Shown piece by piece: positions 1 through 10,237 of a stretch of DNA of 64,000 nucleotides. The notes under the pieces are model-generated. The model saw only the letters and a program-made list of their open reading frames with translations, searched no databases and was not told the origin of the DNA. A program made the translations under genes and the position numbers. Every line of letters starts with the position of its first letter. The first letter of the stretch is position 1. Source of the DNA: Closterium sp. NIES-65 (taxonomy: Eukaryota > Streptophyta > Zygnematophyceae > Desmidiales > Closteriaceae); assembly GCA_948144175.1 (NCBI GenBank), contig CANXME010002098.1, forward strand, positions 310,001 through 374,000. Direction: 5' to 3'.

Positions 1-107
1 GTGCAAATAATTCATGATGCCCTCAAAAACTGCCTTCTTCCCCAAACTATCCCTCCTTGTCCCCCGTACACCCCCTTCTTCCCCATCCCCCTGCATCTCT
101 CCCACAG

Positions 108-1855
108 ATGAACGACTACCACACGCAGTTCACAGGCATTCTGAGCGCAGACACCATAACCAACCCCGTTTTTGGCAACTGGAACCTGGCGGTGCTTATG
201 TATTGTGACGGAGGGGCGTATATGGGGTACAAGGGCCGCGTGGCAGTGGGCTCGTCTCGTGTGTTCTACTCGGGTCGGCGAGTCGTCATGCTGCTGCTGG
301 AAGGTGCGTGGGGGCTGAAAGGCGTCGGAGAATCGCCACTGGAGGGTCTCAGTGGGGAATGAGCAGCAAACGAAAGCAGTAGCTCCAAGATAGTAGTAGC
401 ATAAGGTGATTCTTCCACGGGACGTTGGAGAATATCAAGCATACCATGTGCTTAGTGGCCCGTGGGACGAACTGGGAAATTCTTGTAAAGGCTCAAGATG
501 ATTCATCCCACGTCTAGGAGCATAGTTATTACTGGACAACCCATGCTCTCTGTATTTTCCTCCTTGCAGATATGCTCAAGATTCGTGGGTTGTCAACAGC
601 ATCAGCAGTGCTTATAACGGGTTGCTCAGCAGGTGGGCAGGGGGTGGCGGTGAGCTGTGACTGGATGGCCTCTCGCCTCCCTTCTACCACCACTGTCAAG
701 TGCGCCATTGATGCCGGATACTTCTTAGGTGAGACATTCCAGAAGTATGTAAATATGGTTTGATTACTTTTTGGTTGAGTTTGAAAATCTTATGAGGAGC
801 AAGTTGATCCATGCTGCTGCGGTCACCCTTCAGCAGCATGGATCAACATATTGAGAATTCCCCTTCACCCGTTCGTTTCGTTGTCGACCATCCTCCATCC
901 GTTGCTCCCTCGTCCCCCATCTCCCCCATCCTATCCCCCGCCTCCTTTAAACCATACCTTCATCCCCCCCTCCCTGCCAACCTGCCCTTCCAGACGAGCT
1001 AGACTTGGTGGGACACTTTTCCTTTTGTGGCATGATGCAGCGCATGTTGATCTCCCAGTGAAACAACACGTCCTTAACACACTACTTAACCTCTCCCCTC
1101 CCTTTTCCTGCCACCTGCCCTTCCAGACGAGCCAGACTTGGTGGGCCACTTTTCCTTCCGTGGCATGATGCAGCGCATGATGGTCAGCCAATGGAGCGAC
1201 GCGTCTTTCGACCCGCAATGCGTGAAAGGTGAGACCGTGACTGAACCGCTTGTGAGGAATCATCCTAGCACCTGCAAATGTGTAATGTGTCCACACACAA
1301 CTAGCATCACCTTTCCCCCCTCCTCCTTTCCGTCATATTCTCCACCATCCAGCACAACTTCCATCCTTATTGGCTCACCTTTTCCCATCCTCACGCCGCT
1401 CCCTTCCGCCAACTTGTTCCCCTTGACCAGCCTATCCCCGCACCGAGAAGTGGCGCTGCATATTCCCAGCCAACGCCCTCCAGCACACACAAACGCCTTT
1501 CCTCGTCCTCAACTCAGCGTTTGACCTTGCAGCGCTGGCCATCGGGCTGACCAGAGGCAACGTTGAGGCCATGACTGGCTCGTATGAGAGCGTTGTTCCG
1601 TGCTACCACTCCGAACGCTTTCTCTCCTGCCCCAGGAGAATCCGCAAGTATGTAGGGCACCATGCCATAGTGCTCAGAAACTCACTGCAAGCATTGGTGC
1701 AAAACCGGCAAGCAGCAGGGGTGCAGTCAACAGCAGTAGTTCCTAACAAAACAAGCCATTGTACCATGGCTTATGACAACTGGTCTGTACCTGATGCCAG
1801 TGGTGTCAGGCTCAGGGACGTGGTGGCTGCTTGGTTCTTTGGCAAGCAGCTGTGA
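108..1855 (+). CDS. Pectin acetylesterase (CE13), 3' part of the gene
   Basis: Exons read by eye: 108-303, 570-728, 1127-1228, 1431-1855 (293 residues visible). The 5' exons lie left of the window, since bases 1-107 look like the end of an intron closing in CCCACAG. The family removes acetyl groups from cell-wall pectin and normally acts in the secretory pathway or wall. The nucleophile motif GCSAGG is in exon 2 (Ser codon 626-628). The expected acid follows in LVLNSAFD (Asp codon 1523-1525) and the His in SHC (codon 1757-1759), so the triad looks complete. The N-terminal visible block with NWN and YCDGG is also typical of the family. A degenerate copy of the third exon sits in the intron before it. 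Frame closes across all four exons. The alternative of a pseudogene is unlikely, because no stop or frameshift interrupts the model. Confidence 0.85.
994..1061 (+). pseudogene. Decayed duplicate of PAE exon 3 inside the intron
   Basis: The segment 971-1060 closely matches 1112-1192, including the preceding acceptor CCCTTCCAG. Translated in the phase of the real exon it gives DELDLVGHFSFCGMM and then a TGA stop at 1059-1061, where the functional exon continues. It has no usable donor. Using this acceptor would truncate the protein, so it is either ignored or a source of unproductive splicing. Confidence 0.65.
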
Positions 1856-2225
1856 CAGAACAGAACGCAGCCAAGTTCCAGAGGTATGGTAATTATTTTG
1901 TTTTGCACATTCTTTATTGTAAGGGCATCTATCTATGCTTTCCCTGTTCCATAGAGCAGCTCACATTGAAATATTCCATCGTAGATCATCAAAGCTTTAT
2001 TCAGAAACGACTTGCTGGAATTGGCCAGAACTAGCACCCCAATAGAATGGCCGTCCGAACGAATCGTTTATATCATGCCACTCCTCTGGGATACCCTTCC
2101 GCCAGTCGTATGGTATTTACAATGAATACTCGGCAGAAAATGAGTAAACCCCTTAAAGATCAGCAGGCGTGGCGAGGACTAGAGAAGGCCGCAAATCCGC
2201 CAACCCTTCGAGACGGACGACTCTG
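1856..2225. other. 3' flank of pectin acetylesterase
   Basis: Moderately AT-rich sequence after the PAE stop, probably the 3' UTR plus intergenic DNA. It runs up to the 3' end of a possible small gene on the opposite strand. No further coding or RNA feature was recognised. Confidence 0.5.
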
Positions 2226-2483
2226 CTAAGCAGCCATCATCAACGGTCGCGTTTCCTCCACCTCCGGCTCTCGAAGCGGAGCGGTTGCTGCGGCGGGAAC
2301 AGCGGCGTGGTGGCCCTTGTACGACACCCTGGCGATGGCCGACTCGTACGACGCGAGCACGGTGAACGACAGCGTGAACGCCACGGCAACCCCGAGGACG
2401 AAAACGACGCCGCGGATCGTGTCCCACAGAGACTCTGGCGCGGCGGCCTTGGTTTCCTTGGCCTGCTTCGACTCCGTCGCCAT
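2226..2483 (-). CDS. Possible 85-residue single-pass membrane protein
   Basis: Intronless ORF on the minus strand, start ATG at 2483-2481 in a good initiation context (G at -3 and G at +4). The N-terminal 18 residues are Lys/Glu/Ala-rich. One hydrophobic segment follows at about residues 23-44 (from IRGVVFVLG onward), then a basic stretch and a Pro/Ala/Glu-rich tail ending in MMAA. I do not recognise the family. The clear cytosolic-tail/TM/tail organisation and a codon composition like neighbouring genes favour a real gene. The short length and lack of a known relative argue for caution. It would be convergent with the pectin acetylesterase upstream. Confidence 0.45.
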   Translation of the reverse strand: MATESKQAKETKAAAPESLWDTIRGVVFVLGVAVAFTLSFTVLASYESAIARVSYKGHHAAVPAAATAPLREPEVEETRPLMMAA

Positions 2484-4654
2484 TGCGGGGGACGAATCTG
2501 GCAGCAGAGAGCTCGGAAGGAACTGACGACACGGATGGCCTGATAGACACTGAATAAACCACTAATAAAAGCTGAAGCACAACTGAACGCCCTGTGTATT
2601 GTGATCGTGATGAGTTCCCTAGGACTTATCTTGCGCTACCAAGCCACAGATGTGGAGCAGGCTCCTGTCTTGTGCCTAGCCTGCTGTCACGAACTTTCGG
2701 TTCAACTGAGCTTCACCGAGGCTGGTCCGTCGTTCTGGGCACATGAAGTTTTTTTTTTTTTGCCTGAACTATTCCGGACAATAACATTCTCCACACCCAC
2801 CGCCAAGACTGGGAAATGGCTACGCACTGCGACAAATGCTCGACTAGGAACATTTTTTCCGCACGGAACTCCAATTTCCTGCCCAGTAAATTCGATATGT
2901 TCAATTGTGTCGTCCCCGAATGCCAAAGCTACCGCTTCACCTGCCGAGAAGTTCGCGAGTACGTCTCTTCTCTCGAGAATGTGGCGCGCCGAAGAAGAAT
3001 GTGGCACGTGAGCTGAGTTCCATGCAGCTTGAATTGTACCCCTTGAAATTCGCGTGCGTTCTTGCAGCAGCCTTTATGCGTGGACTCAAGGCACTCTGAC
3101 GTGGGATGAGCTGTGGACTCTGGTGGATGGCGTCAATAGACACTGCTCTGTAGAATCACAATTGAGCAAGTTCTGGTTGGATGCGCTGATGAGGACAATT
3201 GTACGCAAAAGTATACAGTTGGAGAAGGTGTAGCCAAACTCATCAAAGTTGTTCAATGTGTGGGAGAATCACAAACCAGCCGCGACATAGGGACAGCGCG
3301 CCGTTACGAGGACCACTTTCCGAGACGCAAATGGGGGGAAGCGGCCTTGAGTTACGGCGAGCATTCTGGAAGTGCTGAGAAGGGTGCTTGGTGCTCGTTC
3401 AATCGGTTGGTCCTTGTAACGAGGTGCAACAAACTCAAGTTGGTGAGATACGAACGGACCTGTGCGGGTGTCGTGTACCGCAAAACCCCCATCTTCGCTA
3501 AAGGACAACCATTTGCGAACTAACGAACTCCATGTTACTGTCGCACAAAACATGCGGTCCGCTCCAGCCAGGTCAGTATGAGCTCAGACTCTCACATTTC
3601 AGTTGTGCAGAGCATACTCCAATCGCATGGGCATTTCTAAGTGGCCGTTTCACTTTCGTCATCGTCGTAATCATCTCATCTTCGACGTTGAATCACATCT
3701 TTTCGTCGCAGCCTATTACGCTCTGATATTCGTCGCTTGCGGGGCTGCGACGCTGTGCGACGCACCCAGGTTTCGCCGGGAACTTCACGCATGTGTGAGC
3801 AGAAGAATTTTTAGACAGTGTCCGCATATTCGTCCAGTAATCTCGCAGTACGGTTCAGTACGTTGCCAGACGGTAAAGAGCAGGTTTCGGATAGCACCGC
3901 TTTGAACCGCATATTACCTTCTGAAAACGAAGACGCTGAAGACCCACCTGCCTGAGCATCGTACCACATGCACCATCCGCTCCATCCCTCTCCCACCACT
4001 CCTACCCTTGAACATCTTAGTGCTTATGACAACTATTTGCGAGACACCACCCAGGCCTGCCTGCGTCCCCTAGTCTCTCTCGTCCGAGTCCTTCCACACA
4101 AAACGACGAGATGACAATTGTGGTGGCACCCTGGTCACACTCTCTCCATACTCACACGGCTTGGCCTTGACTGATTGCAGCTTGCTGCGCGGACGGCCAC
4201 ATTACGTCTGACAACCACCACCGCCTGCAACTTCCTTGTGGATAGGAAATGAGGATGTCATAGGGCCCTCGGCCTAGTCGCAAAGCTTTTCGCCGTTTGT
4301 AGTATGACCCGTCCATCCTGTGCGTCCACGCAAGCCGCAATCCGCCATGGATCAGGATTTTCCAGATTTTCTGTTAGCATTGCTTCGCTGGTCGTGAGCT
4401 CCTTACTCCGTCACCATGGCTTGTCGAAGTCGTCGACCAGACACAGCTGCGCAGCTGTGCTACGAAGTAGGATAACGGACAGTAGCGTCGACCAATTGTA
4501 GGTCCGTAGAGTCTTAGCTCTGACTCGTTGATAGAGGTAACAGCAGAACCCGTCAATCGCACATTTAGAGTTCCTGCGGTTTGGAGAAGGTGGCTCGAAG
4601 CTCATATAGCGTGGTCAAGGCGTCTCGAACCGCGAGTGCGTGCTGCCGTTGGCC
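2484..4654. other. Intergenic region without recognised genes
   Basis: About 2.2 kb, less GC-rich than the flanking genes, with only short ORFs that show no motif I know. It contains a T homopolymer at about 2749-2761. The right end is presumably the promoter and 5' UTR of the SPAG6 gene. No RNA gene or repeat was recognised. Confidence 0.5.
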
Positions 4655-7600
4655 ATGGCGGCTGCCGCCGTGCTGCCACCTGGCAGGGCGGCGCGGGCCG
4701 TGGTGTCGGCGATGGAGACGTACCACGACGCGCGCATCCAGTTCGTCGGGAAAGTCAGCGACCTCGCCTTCTCCCCGCAGGTAACGCTTTTTTTTTTCTC
4801 TCTCTCTCTCTCTCTCTCCCACACAGGCCGTGAGACACTTCGGAAGTAGCTTTGCGGAAAGGCGAGCAGCGGACAGGTTCCGCTTGGTGCACGAGCAGCA
4901 GTAGGTTCCGCCAGGTCTGGTTCGCACGACGAGCAGCGGACGGTGCGTTTTTTGTCGGGATGGCGACGTCTGAAGCGGCAGCAGCGGAGGTAGAGGGCTG
5001 TGTGGCGTGCCGTGTAGGAGCCGGGTGCAGGGTCCCTGGAGAATGAAGCTGACGTGGCGGACGGACGCATCGACGCGCAGAGGGGGTTCGGGGCGAGGCA
5101 GAGGTTCGACGCCATGCGGTGCAATAGGGAGGCGAGGGGAAGGGGAGGCAATTGGAGGGAAGTGGGGGGGAGGGGAAGCGAGGGGAGGAGAGGGGAGGGT
5201 AAGGGGGCAGCGGCGGAAGGGAAGGACGCGGAAGCTGAGGGGAGCTCTGGTAGATCAATTGAACGGGTAGAGACGGAGGAAGGCAAGGCGACGAGAAGAG
5301 TCAGGGTGCAGGACGGTGGGAGCAGATAGCCCTCGGTTCTGCGGTACTTCGTGGCTCGCGCTGCTGCAAGGCTCGCGATAGTTCTAAGCTCGCGGTAGTT
5401 ACTCGCGGTAGGGTTGTGAGGATAGGACGGCGATGAGCAGCGCTCGTTCGACCCGTCGTGTTGGCGTAACTGCCAGGGCAAAACCGTGACCCTTTCGCCC
5501 TCACTTCCTCTAACAGATGGGGCCACAAAGAGGACTTCCCTACCCCTCCCCTTCCCGCCACCCCTCCCTTCCACCTCCCAGCTTCCCCCGTATCCCCTCT
5601 CTATAGCCCTCGTCTCAGCCACCCGCGCCTTCTTTCATGCTCTGTTCGCTTGCGTTTCCCCTCCTCCCCCTTTTCCCCCTCGTCCCCTCCATCCTCCCCG
5701 CCACACGCGCCGCAGAACGCGGAGGCGTTCTTTTCGTTGGGCGCCATGCAGCTGCTCCTGCCGCTCATGCATGACGTCATGTCGTCCGTGCGATCCGCCG
5801 CGATTCTCTCGTTGGGCCGCCTCGCCAACGTGTCGGACACGTGGGCCAATGACATCGTCGATCGCAACATACTCCCCGACCTCTGCAAGGCTCTCGCGTG
5901 AGTCATGCGGCCTTACTCTCAAAAGCACGCGTGAGTCCTGAGGCGTCTCGGAGCCTGGCGTGAGCGCAAAGCACCGTTCTCTCGTTGCTTCCCTCCACTC
6001 TTTCTCCTCTGTCTCTCACCACCCTCGCTTCCCCGTCTCCTCCTTCCCGTCTCCCCCCTCACCCGCGTCTTCCCCCCTCACGTGCGTCTTCCCCCTCACC
6101 CCGCTGTCCCTCGTTCACCCCCTTCCACTCGTCAGCGGCAACAACCGGCACCACAAGCGCGCCGCCGCGTTCGCCGTCAAGGCCGTGGCGCGCCACGCTG
6201 GCGCTGAGCTGGCGGCGGTCGGCAGCAGCGGCCCGGGTAGCGTCCTGCCGGTCCTCGCGGAGTGCCTCACAGACGCGATGCCGGCCGTGCGCGAAACGGC
6301 CGCGTGCGCTTTGGGCCACGTGGCGAAGCAGAGCCGCGAAGCGGCGACGCGCGTGATAGAGACCGGCGCGGTGGCGACTTTAATAGGGTCGCTACACGAC
6401 GAGGAGGTAGCGCGAATGGCGCTGTCGGTTCTAGGAGACATCGCGCGGCACTCCGCGGAACACGCGACTATTGTGGCGGACGGGGGGAGAGGGGAGGCGG
6501 ACGGCGGGGCGGGCGCAGCGGAAGGCGGGGCGATCGGGAGAATCGTGGCGCTGCTGGGATCGAAGGACGTGAAGATGCGCCGCCAGGTGAGAGGCGCGGG
6601 GGGAGCGGCAGGATGGGGGAAGCGGGAGGACGGGGCCTGCAGGGGAGATCGGGGGGAATTGGGGAGATGATCGGCGACAGTAGTGTGTTCAAATCAATCT
6701 GCCAACCTCGGTCCTCCTCCTCTCCCTCACCCCTGCGTGCCCCATCCGCTCCCTCTCTCCCTCTTCTCCCCGTGCGCTCTCTGCGCGCAGGTGTGCGTGT
6801 GTCTATCGCAAATCGTGAAGCACTCCGAAGCTCTCGCCATTGTAAGCCCTCCTCCCTTCACGCTCCTCCTCCCTTCACGCTCCTCCTCCCTTCACGCTCC
6901 TCCTCCTCCTCCTCCTCCTCCTCCTCCTCCTCCTCCTCCTCCTCCTCCTCCTCCTCCTCCTCCTCCTTCCCCACCCTCACACACTCCCCAACCCCCACGC
7001 CCTCCCCTCTCCCCCTTTTCAAGTGCCGCGCCACCCGTCTCTCAATTCTGAAGCATTGCAACGTACACACCCTAAGCAACATACACACCCTTAGCAACAT
7101 ACACACCCTTAGCAACATACACACGCAGTGCTGACTCCATACACACCATGCTTGCTCTTGCTTCCCTGCACACCGCTCCCCTATCCTCGCGCTCTTGCCA
7201 TCCTTTCGCCATTTCTCACACCCCCGCTCATCCCCGTCTCTCCCCATACCTTCAATTTCTCCCTCCCCAATTCCCCCTTCCCCTCCTCTCCCCTTCCCCG
7301 TCCCCCCTCCCCACAGCGCGTGGCGTGCGCGGAGGGCATATCGCGCCTCTTCCTCTGTCTGCACGACTCCGACCAAGCCCTCCGCCGCAACGCCGCCTTC
7401 GCCATGCGCGAGATTGCGCGCAAGTCGCCCGCCGCCGCGGACCGCCTCATACACCTGGGCGCAATCGGCCCCGTTATAGACGCGGTTCTTACAGAGGAGG
7501 GCGGCGCGGGTTCCGCGCGCCTGGCGGTCGTGCAGGCGCTGGGGCACCTCGCGGGCGCGGGGGGGGAGGGCGCGCTGGCGATAGTGGCGTCTGAGGGGGT

Positions 7601-9053
7601 CGCGCCGCTTAAAGAGCTGCTGATTCAGCCTGACGTGGAGGAGAGCGTGCGCGGCGCGTGCGCGTGGGCGCTGAGTCAGATCGGGCGGCATAGCTCGGCG
7701 CATGTGAAGGCCGTGGCGGATTCTGGAGCGTTGATTGACATGGTGACGGTGGCGACCGTTGATCTCGCACATGCTGCTTCTGGTGCTAGCAACGCTGCTG
7801 GTGGCGCTGCTGCTGCTTCGCTGGCAGCAGTCGAGGCGCGCACGAGAATAGTGAGGGCCTTAAAAGACCTAGTTAGTGGGGTGGGCGAGCTCGAGTCGCT
7901 AGACTCGCTGCTACAGTGGACCACTCTCCCCGAAGGGGTGCTAGAAGCGGTGCTTCTGCGAATCTTCCACGTCCTTAATAGCAGCAGCAACGCCTGCCGC
8001 TCCACCTTCGTCCAATCGCGAGGCTTCGCGAAGCTGCAGAGGTTGCATGAGGAGGCAGAGGCGAGAAGAGCGGCGGCTAACGCGGCGGGTGGAGAGGGAG
8101 GAGCGGGAGGAGCGGCTTGTGTGCATAACGGGGTGGACTATAACGCGGTTTACGACCATATCGCCATGATCAACACGTTCTTCCCGTTTGAGGTCTCTGT
8201 AACGTACCCGCCGGAGTACCAGCAGCGGCTACTGGAGAAGCTTACAGCGAGTATGAACGCGGACTCGTCTGGGTCTGGGTCCCCCGGGAAGAAGGGCAAG
8301 GGGAAGCTTCCGCGTCTCAAGATAGGCAAGGGGGGGTACCTCGTGGGGAAGGGCGGTTGGGAGGAGGCGGAGCTGTCGCCTGGGGAGAGCGAGGAGGAGG
8401 TGGGGAAGCGCCTGGGGATGGCGGACCTGGTCGGGGGAAGGAAACCGCATGGGATGGCGGGGGAAGCGGGGGAGGCGGAGAGGAGTGGGGAAGGGGAGGC
8501 AGGGGATGCGGTGGTGGTGGAAGAGAGGAGCGGGGAGAGCGGAGCTGTGTTGGCGGGTCAAGGAGGGGAGAGTGCGGATTCAGGGGAGAGGAGAGGAGAG
8601 GCGTCGTCAGAAGCAGTCTCAGGTTCAACTGCAGCATCTGTACCTCCCGCCCCGCCAGCAGCAGAATCAGAACCGCCACCAGCAGCGGCACCGCCAGCAC
8701 CACCTGATCTGCCCGCTGCTCCTCCTCCCGCTCCCCCTGCTGCTCCCCCGCCTGCCCCACCTGCTCCCCCTCCGCCCGCCCCTCCAGCCCCGCCTCCCCC
8801 CCCACCTCCTGCACCAGACGCTTCAGTGCCTCCCCCTCCTCCTGCCCCTGCTCCTCCTGATCCTCCTTCTCCTCCTCCTCCACCTGCCCCCCCTGCCCCT
8901 CCTGCCCCTCCTGCCCCCCCGCCCCCTGCTCAATCCGCCCCGCCCCCCCCTCCCCCCGCCCCCACCCCCCCCTCCACCACCACCACCGCCTGCCTTCGAC
9001 CCTCCCCCTCCCCCTCCCCCTCCCCCTCCCCCTCCCCCCCCGCCCGCCCCTGA
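4655..9053 (+). CDS. SPAG6: SPAG6/PF16 axonemal central-pair armadillo protein with Pro-rich tail
   Basis: Exons 4655-4780, 5716-5897, 6136-6586, 6791-6841, 7317-9053 (848 residues). PF16/SPAG6 stabilises the C1 microtubule of the ciliary central apparatus. The N-terminus has the family's short helix (YHDARIQFV), then stacked armadillo repeats such as AAILSLGRLAN, KRAAAFAVKAVARH and MALSVLGDIARHS. The conserved C-terminal block (DYNAVYDHIAMINTFFP and PPEYQQRLLEKL) ends near residue 580. Known SPAG6 proteins are about 510-570 residues. Here a further ~265 residues follow: first Gly/Glu-rich, then almost pure Pro/Ala/Ser. A Gly-rich insertion (GGRGEADGGAGAAEGG) interrupts one repeat. Start chosen at the first ATG in frame, since an upstream in-frame GTG is not needed. 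Identification is strong from repeat order and the C-terminal block. The length of the Pro-rich tail is less certain. Confidence 0.88.
6898..6968. repeat. (TCC)n microsatellite in SPAG6 intron 4
   Basis: About 24 uninterrupted TCC triplets, preceded by three copies of an 18-bp motif containing CTTCACGCTCC. The tract lies just inside the intron that follows the 51-base exon 4. It is transcribed with the gene but removed by splicing. Confidence 0.9.
7062..7127. repeat. 18-bp minisatellite in SPAG6 intron 4
   Basis: Three to four tandem copies of ATACACACCCTTAGCAAC, the first copy slightly diverged, between the TCC tract and the acceptor of exon 5. Confidence 0.85.
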
Positions 9054-10237
9054 GCCAGCAGCACAGGCGGGAAGAATCCCACCCCCACCCCCTCCACCTC
9101 CTCCCCCTCCCCTCCCGGGCAGCTTCTATTAGAGCAGCAGGCTGATGGGCTGTGGGACGCAGCAGTGGCCGTGTCACGGACAGGGGGTGAGGCAGGGGCA
9201 GGCTGCAGAGATAACAGTGGCAGAGGGAGAGGAGGCATTGACAGGGGCAGTGGCCGTGGTGGTGGGGAGATGTTGGCATTGGGGCAGTGGCAATTTCATA
9301 CCTGCTGCAGGAGGGTGGGAATTAGTTTACCTGTAAACTGTGTGTGAGGGATATCCACTACCCACATGAGTGTGCAGCAGGCAGCAGCATGCTCCAGCAG
9401 GGGGCACGCTGTGAAGCACCTGGGGCTGATGGTCTCTCTTTCCTCAACCCAAGAAGCTTCAGGCGGACCTGCGATGCTGCTGCAGCAGGCATGCTGTGAG
9501 GTGACATGGACTGGCATGCAGCCAGGGAGACCTGACCCTGGGCTGCAGCGAGTGAGTGGGAGCTGCCGGCTGTGGCTCTCGTGTTCACATCACATCCTCG
9601 TGAAAAGCTCGTGTACTGGTGCAGCGCTGAAAGAGAGGAACGGTGGTAAATGGTTGTGTTGTCCCCAAAACGAAGGGCAAGAGAGGAAGCAGTTTCTTGC
9701 TGCATGGTGGAACTGACAGGCAGTGGCAGTGAAGGCGAGAGTCCGAGCCGTGTGTGGATTGTAGCGGCAGCAGCATCATGTGCGTCTGATCTGATCGTGT
9801 TGCTCCTGACGCATGTTGCGGCGCTTCTACTCCACGAGTTTAGACTGTAGAAATGTAGCTGGCTGTAGGGTGTAGGTGCTATATTCGTTTCATTTATGTT
9901 GTAGGGTAGGTGCTTCCGTGGGCAGTAGTAGCCTGCAGGAAGATATGCTTTATTTCATGTGTTGCTACCTAGGTTATGTAGGTTATTATTGTAATATTGA
10001 GTGTATTATTGTGCCTTCAATTTTGTAAGTGATCTTCTGATTTGCAGGTTGAAACGTCCCAGGCCAAATAGCTGATGCCCATCTGTAAGCTGAGTCTTTT
10101 CTGCAGGTATGGTTGGGTACACAGCATAGCATGGCAAGGGCAGTGGCACCATTAGTTTGCCAGCAGCACTGCCTGAGGTGCAACCTTTGGAACATCTCTG
10201 AACACATAGCAAGGGCAGGGCAGCCCCGCCCCACCCT
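9054..10237. other. 3' flanks of convergent SPAG6 and 2OG-oxygenase genes
   Basis: About 1.2 kb between two convergent stop codons. The first 80 bases continue the Pro-rich low-complexity pattern in another frame. The rest is ordinary sequence becoming AT-rich near 9850-10050, compatible with two 3' UTRs. No additional gene recognised. Confidence 0.5.

Noticed and set aside
2702..3007. A 101-residue minus-strand ORF and overlapping ORFs
   Set aside because: No domain, no hydrophobic segment, ordinary intergenic composition. Not distinguishable from chance.
8317..9279. Minus-strand ORFs over the SPAG6 Pro-rich tail
   Set aside because: They are antisense shadows of GC-rich low-complexity coding sequence, with no motif and no own start context.
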